Of a DNA stretch of 64,000 bases, positions 13,052 through 24,640 are shown piece after piece (positions within the stretch are counted from its first letter, which is position 1; each line of letters begins with the position of its first letter). This DNA is from Microstegium vimineum. Its lineage: Eukaryota > Streptophyta > Magnoliopsida > Poales > Poaceae. The notes under the pieces were generated by a model. That model was not told the origin of the DNA, did not search any database, and saw only the letters and a program-made list of their open reading frames with translations. The position numbers and the translations under genes are program-made. The DNA is taken from the NCBI GenBank assembly GCA_022036555.1, contig CM039122.1:54510693-54574692 (forward strand). The letters are read 5' to 3'.

Positions 13052-13594
13052 GCACAGTCGTGGGCCTTTGCGACGTGAGGCGAAGAGAAGGTGGGCCGTA
13101 TGAGTTAGTGAGCTAATGAAACATTGAAGCCATGTCAGGAGGAGGCCCGGCGGTTCCGCTGCCCCCTGGTCTATTCGTCCCCCGCGTGCTCTACTAGGCC
13201 GCCGCCGCCACCGCCGCCGCCCTACCCCCTGGTCTTCGTCGGGCTCTTCTCCGGCAACGAGCATCCAACAGGTATGCCCGCCTTTCTCTTTCCTTCCTGC
13301 TGTGCGAAACCGCGCAGCACTCAAAGCCTAACCTACCTTCTCTTCCCTTGCCGCTGTGCGTCACCGAGCAGCACTTGAAGAGTAAACGTAATCTGTTTGG
13401 GTATTTGTAATTGAACCTGATCTAATTGCAAGTGTGTACGTGAATTATGCCTACTAACTTCGATTTTTTTCAGTATATATATACACCCGTGTCATTTACT
13501 GGTCCGCCCCTGGTCTCAGGCCGCCTATGTTCGTGTCGTCCGTCGTCCCTTGTGCTTGAGCTTTGCTTGAGATTGGAGCCTTTGCAGCTAAAGC
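13052..13594 (+). promoter_or_regulatory. 5' leader region of the DEAH helicase, with a likely 5'-UTR intron
   Basis: GC-rich leader sequence runs up to a donor site (CAACAG|GTATGC at about 13270). An acceptor TTTGCAG at 13587 lies seven bases before the ATG. A 5'-UTR intron of about 320 bases is therefore likely. The transcription start was not located. Confidence 0.5.
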
Positions 13595-14006
13595 ATGGAA
13601 GATAGTAACGCCCTGATTTTACCCTGCAAAAGGAAGAACAAGGCGCAAGGGAAAGCCAAGGTAATGTCAGCTTGACATGGAAGCTGGTTTATTGGTTTTC
13701 CTCCACAACTCCATTGCAACCATGTGTTAGGATTGCATATGTGAACTCTGAAACCACTAAATTTCCAGGATGGTAAGAAAGCCAAGAAGGAAGACCCAAG
13801 CATGGAAGATAGTAACGCCCTGATTTTGCCCTGCAAAAAGAAGAACAAGGCGCAAGAGAAAGCCAAGGTAATGTCAGCTTGACGTGGAAGCCGGTTTATT
13901 GGTTTTCCTCCACAACTCCATTGCAGCCAGTGTTAGGATTGCATATGTGAACTCTGAAACCACTAAATTTCCAGGATGGTAAGAAAGCCAAGAAGGAAGA
14001 CCCAAA
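13594..14006 (+). repeat. Tandem duplication of helicase exon 1, intron 1 and the start of exon 2
   Basis: Copies 13594-13800 and 13801-14006 differ by only a few bases and small indels. Each contains the coding start MEDSNALILPCK, the whole intron with its splice sites, and DGKKAKKEDP. Confidence 0.92.
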
Positions 14007-17000
14007 GATGAGTAAGACGAAGCTGAAAAAGCTGCAAAAATTGGAGGTGCGCCACTTAGCATTGCCAATTGGTACTCTTTACTTATCACAAAAAAAATGG
14101 TACTCTTTTAATTTCTGTTAGACATTTACAGCTTTGTTTATTTGGTTGCATCCAGGAGGAAAAGAAAAAGAAGCTGCTACAGGCTAAAAGCATCGAGGTT
14201 TTGCAGTATGCTCCTTAACTTATTCTGTTGCAAATGATGCATGTTTACTTGTTTACCATGCTAGCCTTTCTGATGTCACTATGCAACACTGACCCCATAT
14301 GATAGGAAGCACAAGATCTCAGAGGATGCACATTCACTGCTGCATGCTTCAGGGACTATTGGTCAAGTATGGCAGATCAACCCTACCACACTCATAACTT
14401 TGTTATTTTCTCAATACACTAGTGCATTTGCTCAAAGAGCTCTATTATACTGCAGGCTGAGACTTTGAAAGAAAAACGGAGGCGTGCTGTGCAGTTCTCA
14501 AAGGCTGGTCTGGATGTTCCTGAAGAACTCAAACTATTCAAGAAAAATGTTGATATGAAAGTTCCTGAAAACAGTGATGGTGTGGAGCAAGTTTCCTCAC
14601 CAAAGTTTGTTGAGCCAGCACCAATTGTGGACTCTGGTAGAGAATGTAACAATCAAATGAAGAAGGATCCAGTGAAAACTATTGAATGTCAACCGATTAT
14701 GGATTTTGGAGGTAGCATTCCAGAGCCAGAAACTGAAGAGCCTAGTGATGATGCTCGCATGTTGACAAATCAGAAAATTCAGTTGTCGACTCCAAGTTGT
14801 TCTGGTGCAGAATTAGATTTGCAGGTCATTAGTCTGATCCGAACTACAAATCTAGCTCATTTTCTGCATGCTTATCAATGTTTAGATTATTCGTCAAAAG
14901 AATGCTAGTTTTGTCTATCCTTACATGGTGCTATGATCAGAACCTGCTATACTTATTTTAATATAGTTTGATCATAATCATTCCTTTTTTTTGGTAGGTT
15001 AAAGAACTAGGGCAAGGAGAACGTGCTGTACAGGAGTGCATAAATCCTCCAATTGTTGTACCTGTGTCAAGACCACATGAGGTTGAGAAGGCAAGGAGGG
15101 ATCTCCCAATAATAATGATGGAGCAGGAAATAATGGAAGCTATCTATGAAAATTCTGTAGTAATTCTGTGCGGAGAGACGGGCTGCGGTAAAACTACTCA
15201 GGTTCCCCAGGTCAGTATGTGTGCATGCATGGTGCTTCTTGAACGTGTATTCAAAATAGTACTTTCAGTGTTATCTACTTGCGTTAACTGCCCAATTTTA
15301 GCTAATTTTGTCATTGCTTATGCTTTCTGTGTTCTATAGTTCCTATATGAAGCTGGCTTTGGCACTAGTGATCGAGCTGATAGAAAAGGGATGATTGGTA
15401 TCACCCAACCACGACGTGTAGCTGTTCTTGCCACAGCTAGGAGGGTTTCCTATGAGTTAGGACTTAAGCTAGGAAGAGAAGTTGGTTTTCAAGTTAGGCA
15501 TGATAGAAAGGTAGGAAGTGAATGCTCCATCAAGTTCATGACAGATGGTATTTTGCTGCGAGAGATCCAGGTTGTTTATCTATCTACTTATGTCTTTTGC
15601 TTTTAGCAGTCTATTTATTTTTTTATTATAATGCATATTTTTCTTCACTAAGTTTTTGTACATCCGAATCAGTTATGCTTAAAAGAAAGCCTCTAACAAA
15701 GAAATGAGATGCAGCAATATGTTTGCAGTCTTCGAGATCTTAACTGCAGTGTACTGTAAACTTATCATATGTGCTGGTCCATATAAACTGTTATAACAGC
15801 AGTTTACTATGTCAGTCAGTTGAGTTCTCCATAATTGTGTGATCACAGGGATGATTGTCTTCCATAACTTATGTATGAAGTGATTGGACATCCTGAAATG
15901 TATATGTGAAAAATTTCTGTTCTTTTCGATGAATAGGTAACACATAATCTAATCCTGTGCATCATTATCTGACTTAGTAACCTTCTGCAGGGTGATTTTC
16001 TGTTGAAGCACTATTCGGTGATCATATTAGATGAGGCACATGAAAGGAGCTTGAACACAGATATACTCGTTGGGATGCTTTCTAGAATTATAAAGATTCG
16101 CAAGGTTCAAACTTAAACTTTATTTCATATAAATGAAATGAAAAATATTCATTGCTAACCTTTGCTACATGACAGGATCTGTATGCAAAGCAGCAGGAAA
16201 AAATACAATCTGGATTTAAGATCAAACCAGAGGACAAGATCAGTCAATTGAAGGTGGTGCTCATGAGTGCTACTCTGCAGTTGAAGGACTTTATTTCAAA
16301 TAGAAGGTTGTTTGATGTGATCCCACCAGCTGTTAAGGTACCTGTGCGGCAGTTTCAGTAACAATTCACTTCTCAAAGAGGACACATGATGATTATTTAG
16401 GGCTAGCTTATAAAAAGGTTATGTCAATCCACAAGAAGCTCCCATCAGGTGGAATCCTCGTATTTGTCACTGGACAACGAGAAGTGGATTACTTGTGTAA
16501 GAAATTACAAAAAGCATCCAAGGTGCAAACTTCTAAGAATCCTGAGAAAACTGACGGCGAAGGTAATGGTCCATGCCCAGATGTAGATGAAAGGGAAATT
16601 TTTGAAGCATACGATATTGATAGAAATAAATCTGAGCACCGGTATGACATGTTTTCCTCATATGATGACGATGGTATGAATGCTGAGCCAAATATTGATT
16701 CTTCTGACAATGAAACGGAGAGTGAAATGGATACTGAAAGTGATGATGAAGAATCTGTTGCTATTGAAACTGCAGAAGAGGATGTTCCAGTATTAACATT
16801 TTTGAAAGATGCTGAGAGCTCATCTGCGTTGAAGGCATCATTTGGGGCTCTATCAGGAATACCAGGTGTGCTGGAAAGTGTTGAGGAACCAAGTGATGCT
16901 AAAGGTGAAGGAAAGCCCAGTCCTTCAGTTCATTGTCTAAGTAAATGCACAGAACATAAGCCTGTTTCGCATGGTCGACTCCGTGTCTTGCCACTTTATG

Positions 17001-18918
17001 CAATGTTACCAGCTTCACAACAGCTTCAAGTGTTTCAAGATATCCCAGAGGGGGAAAGATTAGTTGTGGTGTCAACTAATGTTGCAGAAACCTCTCTAAC
17101 AATTCCGGGAATAAAATATGTAGTTGATACTGGAAAAGAAAAGGTTAAGAATTATGACCATGCTACTGGGATGTCAAGTTATGAAGTCCAATGGATAAGC
17201 AAGGCATCAGCATCGCAGCGTGCTGGAAGAGCTGGAAGAACAGGGCCTGGGCACTGTTACCGTCTCTACTCAGCTGCAGCATACGGTAAAGACGATTTAT
17301 TCCCTGAATTCGCTGAACCTGAGGTTAAGAAAATTACGGTTGAAGGTGTTGTACTGATGCTCAAGTTCATGTCTATTGATAAGGTACCAAGCTTAAAGTT
17401 GCTAATTTATTCTATCAGATGATAATCTTTCCTTAGCTTTTTCTGAGCTAATCCGAAACATATGATGAATTTCAGGTTGAGAACTTTCCTTTCCCTACAC
17501 CTCCAAACAAGGAAAGTTTGGTTGAAGCTGACCGTTGCTTAAAGACATTGGAAGCACTTTGTAGTGATGGAAAACTTACTCCTATGGGAAAGGCTATGGC
17601 ACAATACCCCATGAGCCCAAGACATTCTCGTCTTCTTCTGACAGTGATTAAGAATTTGAAGAGCCAGCAAGGCTTTCCTAGATCTAACTTCATATTGGGA
17701 TATGCCGCAGCTGCTGCATCAGCTTTGAGTTTTACTAATCCTTTTCTCAAGCAATTGGATGAATGTGATACTAATGGCGAATCAGAAGAAAATACTAATA
17801 CGGAAACTAATGATCCATGGGAAAGGAAGAGACAGAAGAAGCTCAAGGCTGTAGCTAGGGAGGCACGGGAAAGATTTTCTAACCCTAGCAGTGATGCTTT
17901 AACCATTGCCCATGCCCTTCAGGGCTTTGAGTTGTCAGAAAACCCAGTGGAATTCTGTAGAGCCAATTCACTTCATCTTAAAACCATGGAAGAGATGTCA
18001 AAATTGAGAAAGCAGCTTCTCCGGTTAATATTTCACCATAGCAAATTTTGTGGGGAGTTTGCTTGGAACTCGGGTGATTCTGATGATGTTGAACAGGCCT
18101 GGAGGAATGAGCCCAGTAAAAGAATATTGCAATTGAATGAAGAGGAACTTCTTGGGCAAGGAATTTGTGCTGGATGGGCTGATAGAGTTGCAAGGAGGAT
18201 TTACACCTATTCCAAATCATCAGAAGGTGATCGAAAGGTTCGAGCTATTCGTTATCAGTCATGTGCACTTGATGATACAATATATCTGCACCGGTCATCG
18301 TCTGTTGCCCAAGTTGCCCCAGAGCTTGTAGTTTACTCAGAGCTACTTAATACAAAGAGGTTGTACATGCATGGTGTAACAACGGTAAAGCCAGGTTGGC
18401 TTTTAAAGTATGCTAGTTCTCTCTGCACCTTCTCTGCGCCATTGGAAGATCCGAAACCATATTATGACCCACGGAATGACCAAGTCTACTGTTATGTTAG
18501 TCCGATCTTTTCTCGACATAATTGGCAGTTTCCATTGCATAGCTTACCTATCAAAGATAACACAAGCCGGCTGCAAGTATTTGCATGTGCGTTGCTTAAA
18601 GGGGATGTTCTGCCATGTTTACGAGATGTTAAGGATTTCCTCGCACTGTCACCATCTGTTGTGTTGGGGCCTGCCAGGCAACGAAGAGTAGGAGATCTTC
18701 TTAACAGGATGAAGATCGGTCCAAAATTAGTTGACAGCCGGGCAGCACTTAGAGATGTATGGAATGTTGATCCAGGTTTTCTCTATCCTGAGGTCAAGGT
18801 GTGGTACCAGGATAAATTCCATGGCCAGTTTGACTTAATATGGGAGCAGATGCACCAACAGGTTCTGCTTGAGGGGCACAAGCTTTTCCCAAAGAGATCC
18901 AAGAAAGTTAAAGGTTAG
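13595..18918 (+). CDS. DEAH13: DEAH-box RNA helicase, DEAH13/DHX37/Dhr1 type, with an apparent one-base frameshift
   Basis: This family releases U3 snoRNA from pre-ribosomes during nucleolar 18S rRNA processing. Exons: 13595-13660, 13769-13867, 13975-14046, 14156-14205, 14306-14366, 14456-14824, 14998-15210, 15340-15570, 15991-16104, 16176-17383 and 17476-18918, about 1,308 residues if the frame break is bridged. Motifs in order are GETGCGKT (I), TQPRRVA (Ia), DEAH (II), SAT (III), STNVAETSLTIPG (V) and QRAGRAGRTGPG (VI), then the HA2 and C-terminal OB-fold regions. A Lys-rich N-terminus and an acidic insert between motifs III and V fit DHX37 proteins. Oddities: exon 1 is tandemly duplicated in frame. 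In exon 10 the frame runs into TAA at 16359-16361 just after VPVRQF; one C appears missing near 16356, and the correct frame resumes at once. This is either an assembly error or a disabling mutation that would remove the second RecA lobe. Confidence 0.9.
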
Positions 18919-20422
18919 TCCAGAGTTTTTGGTGCAGTTGGTTCACTGACAGAAACTTTTTTGTGGTTGTCACATCTTTTACTAGATTGTCAATCAGGAA
19001 TAGATACGAAACAAGCCTGGTAAAATCCGGTTAGGTTATGAGGACTGCAAGTATACAACATAGTTTGATAATGCGGTTGAACCAATAACATGCATAATCC
19101 AGCAGTTTTGTCTAGACATTTGGCCTTGATCTGGATTTGTTTCGTTGCATCTCATATTGTCATGTCAATGTACTCATTTGTGCCACTTCAAGCAATCTTT
19201 ATTTCCGATCCAACCATTTGCTCAAAACCTGATGGAGGTGATTGGCTTCGATTGAGAGCCAGGGGTAGGATACGCCAGAAATAAACGGAAATGGTTTTGC
19301 CCAGATTGATTGTCATTTCTTTCTATTTTTTGTTCTTTCGCATCTGCAGTATCCGATTCCAGGTGCAAAAACAGCACTAGAGTTGTAGAGTAGTCTTTAT
19401 ATAGTACCTAATTTGTGGACCAATGAGATACAATTGTAACAGTAAAACTATATTATCCGCAGTCCGCTTATGGGTTTTGACACTGGATGACGATCATGGG
19501 GAAACGAAGTATGCGTCCGGCATGGTTGCATGAACTTTGGCCTGCATGTAAAATTGTATTCCAGCAAGATTCGATTGGCTCAACGGCACCTATACAAGCT
19601 ACTATAACACTAGCAATCGTTCTCGTAAAAAAAAAAAAACACTAGCAATTGATGGGCCATGGTTGAACTAGTTTTGGTATTTTTTTCATTGCCAATGCAA
19701 TTGGCATTGGACAAACTAACTCCATGTACAGGGCCTGTGACATCTCGTGTTAAACATGAGAATTACGAGCTTTGGACAAGATTCTGACAAACGAAAGGGT
19801 AGATTAAGTAAACCCGCGGTCTTTGGATAAAAAAAAAGAGAGAGAAAATATAAACCCAGAACCTTGGCGGGTGGAACTCAGAATTATCAGTCCGTGAAAT
19901 GCATGCAAACTCTGATCATTTCGCATGGCTTCTTCCTGGATATCATATTATCATCTCCGGCAGTGTCGTTGGTAGTCGCATCAAAACTTTTTTCTAGCTG
20001 CACACATGTTTCAACCTGTAGAGTTTGCTTTTTCATTCGTTTTTACGTTAGCATACTCAATAGACCAAGTAGTCCTGCAAGCTTCTTATCAAATGAAACA
20101 TCTCAGAAAACGAGACACACTTAACAGAAGGAAATTGAAGTGACTTGCACCTGAGATATACCTGCTCAGTTGCTCAAAATCATCTGCAGAAACCAAAATA
20201 CAGCACAGGCACTAGAAGCACTGGTACTAGTTGGAGACAGGATGTATTATAATTTATAAACATCAAGACCCACGATGCGTAAAAGTGTGAACAAAACGTA
20301 TTGCAAATAGGGATGCTACGACAACACAAACAGGCAGTGGGGTAACTTGAACGGACGGCCCAGATAAAAGATTGGGCCGTCGAGAGCCGATCGTCAGTCA
20401 CCGCGTAGACGACGGACAAATC
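18919..20422. other. Helicase 3' flank and intergenic DNA
   Basis: The first few hundred bases should be the helicase 3' UTR. The remainder is AT-rich, and I see no gene in it. Confidence 0.5.
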
Positions 20423-20671
20423 CTACTTCCCCTGCTCCGCGCCATCACCTCCTTCCCCGAGCGGCGCCGGGCGCACGCGGTGGCCGCCGGAGTCCACCGG
20501 CGCGCCGATCAGTGTGGAGGATATGAGGCCCAGCACGCCGCGAACGATCCCCTTCAGCACCGACCCTCTCTTGGGGATGTAGCGTGGATGTGCTCCCGGA
20601 GTCGGCGGGCGCGACTTCTTGCTGCCGTCGTCGCCGTCGCCTCCCTTCGCGCGCCCACCTCCGGGACTCAT
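20423..20671 (-). CDS. Small basic protein with a PRYxPxRGxVL motif (82 aa), function unknown
   Basis: A single-exon frame starts at the ATG on 20671 (MSPGGGRAKGGDG). An upstream extension of the same frame exists, but a TATA box lies about 100 bases before this ATG, so the shorter start is preferred. The protein has a charged Gly/Lys-rich N-terminus, then GAHPRYIPKRGSVLKGIV followed by a short hydrophobic helix (RGVLGLISSTLIG), and a Pro/Gly-rich tail. It has no signal peptide. The HPRY(I/V)P(K/E)RG(S/Q)VL core recurs in a second gene 2.3 kb away on the same strand, so the two are paralogues. I believe similar short proteins exist in other plants but cannot name a function. High GC content is normal for a grass single-exon gene. 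Confidence 0.65.
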   Translation of the reverse strand: MSPGGGRAKGGDGDDGSKKSRPPTPGAHPRYIPKRGSVLKGIVRGVLGLISSTLIGAPVDSGGHRVRPAPLGEGGDGAEQGK

Positions 20672-20771
20672 GGCGTTGGCTACCTTGGAGAGCGGCGGGC
20701 TGAAGCTAAGCTGAGGTGGGGAGCGCGAGCACACAGGGGGAGTGAGGCCGCTGCCGGTGCCGTGCGTGCCA

Positions 20772-20779
20772 ATTTTATA
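20772..20779 (-). promoter_or_regulatory. TATA box of the 82-aa small protein gene
   Basis: TATAAAAT on the minus strand lies about 100 bases upstream of the ATG at 20671, in otherwise GC-rich DNA. Confidence 0.6.
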
Positions 20780-22990
20780 GATCGATAGCACTGCCCTGGC
20801 TGCCGCTGCCTCCTCGCTACTGGCGTGCGCGCCGAGGATGCACGCTGAGGCCGAGCCGGGAGCGAGCGAAAGGAGGGAGAAAAAGGCGAGAACTGCAGCG
20901 GAAGTGGCGCGCGATGGCGACGGGTGGACGGACGGATTCGCCTCATGGGGAGCTCTGGCTGGCCTGGCCTGGGCCGGTGAAGCTAGTGGTGCTGAACTCA
21001 AGCTACTGGCTGGCCAACTGGAACGGAAAGTGAGTGTGCGTAGGTGTTGAGTGTATGCGTTATACTGTGTACTCTAAAAAAAACTATGAGTGAGTGATGA
21101 GTGAGTGAGTGGAAGCTTCTTTTACGGTTTCACGTGCGCACCGAATTTGAGTCCAAGCATCGGTGCGTACTATTACAAAACTAGTCGATCGCATCGACTC
21201 ATCTATATGCATCGGTGCTTATTTCAGCTGGCGTTCAGGACATTAATGGATGGCAGTATAGAGCAGCATTCAATACAAGAAAAACAGAGAGAGTAAGAGA
21301 AAGGTTGGTCCTACATGTACTACTTGCATCGATGCTCAACACTGAGTAAAAAGTTTCTGACACCGAGTAGAAAATTTTCTTTTGAGCACCCACTACCTGT
21401 GGCTAGTCTGAGTCTCATCTCATCTCATCGCATCGCATATTCGCATGCCGTCCTTGGAGTTACTACACCAGCTCACGACGGGGTCGCTGTCAGACGACGG
21501 ATAATGGACGGACGGTCCAGTCATCGTCGACTTTTCACACTGCCAGTGTCGAGCTCTACTAGTAGGTGTAAAGAATCGATCAGATCAGCTGTCTCCAGGT
21601 CTGGCCAGACAAAGACGGTAAGCGGCCGGCGACAGGAGTAGACCGATCAGGAAGACAACACAAGGAGTCCGTAATAAAGGACGTAATATACGCCAATCGA
21701 CTCCTACGTGAAAACGGAATTTTAGCCCTCAGAAACCTTTTTCTCTGCATATGCATATAGCACCACACCAGTACACCACTGGAGTCCCGTGTGACGACAG
21801 AGTGCCAGCTGGGCTTGCAGATGCCAAGCTAGCCTGGCGTCGACTTATGAGGTCAACGTTCTGAAGAACTGTCTGGTTCACATGGCAATCGTGCATTCGT
21901 GTTTCTTTCAAGCAATGCAGCGGGCAACACTACTGAATACCGCCTCTTTTTGGAAATGGATGCAATTCCAGTAATCTGGATAGATAAACAATAAAAGTAT
22001 ATTGTATGACAAATCTAACAATACTTATTTGGAACCATATACTTTGTCATAATAGTTTGATTTATTTAAATTAGTTTAACTAATACTAGTATGGTAAAAT
22101 TACATTCTTTTTCAAATGGAGGGAGTATACGTAGGAAAATATATTGCTGGCCTCACTAGATAGCACTGCAGCCATGACAATCTGCAGGTGGATCTCGCCA
22201 CCAACCCCCACCATTGCGAGAGAGAGAGAAAGAAAGAAAGAAAGAAGAAGAAAAACAAGTCCAAAAAGCCAAGTCTAAAGGCTGACTTTGACTTTAAGAC
22301 TTTTGTCATCATTTTTATTTCGTCCTGTCTTATGGAGTCCTTTCTTCATCAGTCTATAATAGACCCTCGCTGACGGTTTCTTACCTTCTTCTTCCTGTTC
22401 TTTTTAGCATAGGAGTACGTAGAGAAGTTCGCTTTTGTTGTCTGGTGTTGCAGACACACGCAACCCTTTCGTTTTATTTGCTTTGTTTCTTATGCCTCTG
22501 CGTTGTTCAGTCGAAATAAGCGCCAGTGAAACAGAGGTGGGACGACATAGTTCATGGCACAGCGAAATTTTTACGTGTCATTGTGTTACTGTGACTGCAT
22601 GGGTTATTACATCCACATAATTATATCTAAGGGTGGAGATATATTACATGCGAGTGGATAGGAGACGTGGACCCAGAAACACAGTGTAATGAATTGTTGA
22701 GATTAAATGTATGCGTGCGGATGAACGAGGGCAATCGAAAAATTGAGCTCACGCAGCAACAAGGAAAACTTCGACGAGAAAGTTCCTCGTCAAACTAAGT
22801 ACATTAGTAGGTACTAATGGTTGGAGAAAGGAAAGATGTCAGCCCCATGGCTTCAGTTCCGGTTCCGGCCGGGCCCTCCATTCGCAGTCCTACGGGACGA
22901 GCTGTCCATTGCATGCTTGCCGCCCTTCACCGGCCGGCGGTCGTCGCTCGTCGGTCGAAAACAGCTCCAGCGACGCTCAACGCTCGCCGC
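20780..22990. other. Intergenic DNA between the two small PRYxPxRG genes
   Basis: The promoter of the first small gene lies at the left end. A degenerate MITE (21939-22126) and a GAGA/GAAA microsatellite (about 22217-22245) are present. No other gene is supported. Confidence 0.5.
21939..22126. mobile_element. Degenerate Stowaway-like MITE
   Basis: The left end CCGCCTCTTTTTGGAAATGG and the right end (CAAATGGAGGGAG, minus orientation) are imperfect inverted copies flanked by TA. Confidence 0.45.
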
Positions 22991-23149
22991 TCACCGCGGC
23001 AGAGGCCGGGTCTTGGCGGGGCGGAAGCAGCCGAACAGCGCGCCCAGGGCGTCCCTGAGCACCTGCCCCCGCTCCGGCACGTACCGCGGGTGCACGCCGC
23101 CGGTCGCCGCTGCGCTGTCCATCTGCTTCCCGCCGAGGCAGCCCGGCAT
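22991..23149 (-). CDS. Small protein with a PRYxPxRGxVL motif (52 aa), paralogue of the 20423-20671 gene
   Basis: A single-exon frame starts at the ATG on 23149 (MPGCLGGKQMDS). A second in-frame Met lies nine codons later. The core GVHPRYVPERGQVLRDALGA, followed by LFGCF and a basic tail, aligns with GAHPRYIPKRGSVLKGIVRG of the neighbouring gene. A TATA-like element lies about 170 bases upstream of the ATG on the same strand. The protein is 30 residues shorter than its paralogue and lacks the Gly-rich head and long tail. The function is unknown and no signal peptide is seen. Same orientation and 2.3-kb spacing suggest a tandem duplication that has since diverged. Confidence 0.6.
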   Translation of the reverse strand: MPGCLGGKQMDSAAATGGVHPRYVPERGQVLRDALGALFGCFRPAKTRPLPR

Positions 23150-23318
23150 TCTCGCTCGGCAGCTTCCTCTGCTTCCAAGCTTGGCTGCCTGCGTCTGCGT
23201 GTATGCGCGTGCGCTAGTGTGTGCCTCTGCGTTTTTTGTGTGTGTGTGTGTGATCTTGGGGCCGTTGCTTGCTGAGCTGGTTTGCGATCTGCGAGCTCGG
23301 TGGGCGGGCACTGAGCTG

Positions 23319-23326
23319 TATTTAAA
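23319..23326 (-). promoter_or_regulatory. TATA-like box of the 52-aa small protein gene
   Basis: TTTAAATA on the minus strand lies about 170 bases upstream of the ATG at 23149, within GC-rich sequence. Confidence 0.5.
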
Positions 23327-24229
23327 CCGCGCGGGCAGGGCGACTCGGTCCACGCCATGCTTTTTCTAGCCGCGGACAGCTTGGTCGCGGGCGCCTCGGG
23401 ATCGGCGGACCGGGTTGTGTTGGCCGCGACCGCCGAGTGTCCGAGTCGGCGCGGGGTCAGACCACAGACAGACCAGGTGGGACAGGGACTGGGGGCAGAC
23501 CGGCAGAGGCATCCAGGGGCCCGTGGCGGAACAAGGGGGGTTTCTTTCGATTTCACCTCACCGGTGGGGCGAGTCGTTAAACGAGACCGCGTTTTTTTTT
23601 TTTTTGGAAAAGGTTACACCTTACACCGGGGCGAACCGCGAACTACCGCGCAGAAGTTTGAGTCGATCAACGCGGAGCCCCCGGCCTCGTCCGGCTTCTG
23701 AATACTGTACAACCGAACTGCCCTGCGCAGCGTGCACAGACAATGGATTTCCATAGGTAAAGTTTTTCATGCAGGTGTGCTGATACTCCGGGTTGAACCA
23801 CTAATATGTTTCTTGATTCTTAATGATGATGTGCTGCATCAACTCACCATCGATCTGATGATGGGCTGCATCACGACATGCTCATTGTGTGATAAAAGTT
23901 TGATGCTTTAGGTTTAAAAATTTTGCCTCGTAAAGTTTTAGCTTAATGCTATTCATCGCGAGTAAAGGCATGATTGTGCTATTTTGCGGTATAAGCCTTA
24001 CCTTCTGATAGAGCAAGCGTGTCTTCGTCTTCATTGCCGCGGACGACATCAAAGCCAAGCTAAAACTTTACGAGGCTATTGCTCGAGCTCAAGGTTTAGT
24101 CGTGGACTCCCATACCCCACTGGGCCATGCTCCAATGCCACTAACGTAGGGATAGGGATGGCCAACAACAGTACACAGGTAAAGCACGAACAAGAGCTCG
24201 TCGATGAACAAGAGCTCGTGTATATCTCA
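23327..24229. other. GC-rich promoter side, then unassigned intergenic DNA
   Basis: A run of about 15 T lies near 23591-23605. Frames here lack family resemblance and I call no gene. Confidence 0.4.
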
Positions 24230-24640
24230 GTGGTAGATGAATGGGTGAATGTGCGTTAGACGACGAACTCGATGGTTTCACAAGATATACACGAGACTTT
24301 TACCCAGGTTCGACCGCTGAGATTGTGGATTCTATTGATACGGTAAATGTATTTTGAGAGGATCTCTACCCTCCTTATATAGGTCGGAGGGCAAGGTTAC
24401 ACATAAATCTAATCCCTAGCTGATTACAGATGTCAAAACCGTATAAGATACAATTGCTTTCCTTAACCGACTAGATCTTCGTACTTGCTGAGTTTGAGGT
24501 TTCTTCCGCCGTAAGGAACTCCAATCGGCAGATCTTCTCACGCACTTGGGCTTTATGAGCTGGGTCATCCTAAGTAGCAAGACCCATGTCTAGCCTTGAG
24601 GGTATGAGAGTTTTATATCCCCACAGTGGTAGAGCATAAG
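24230..24640. repeat. Decayed Gypsy-type LTR fragment
   Basis: The sequence has the order of phrases seen in many grass Gypsy LTRs: 'acccaggttcgacc', 'ccctccttatataggtcgg', 'ctgattacag' and 'gctgggtcatcc'. Exact ends and a target duplication could not be set. Confidence 0.45.

Noticed and set aside
23357..23756. Plus-strand frames of about 114 codons
   Set aside because: They run through a poly-T tract opposite the promoter of the 52-aa gene and have no recognisable motif.
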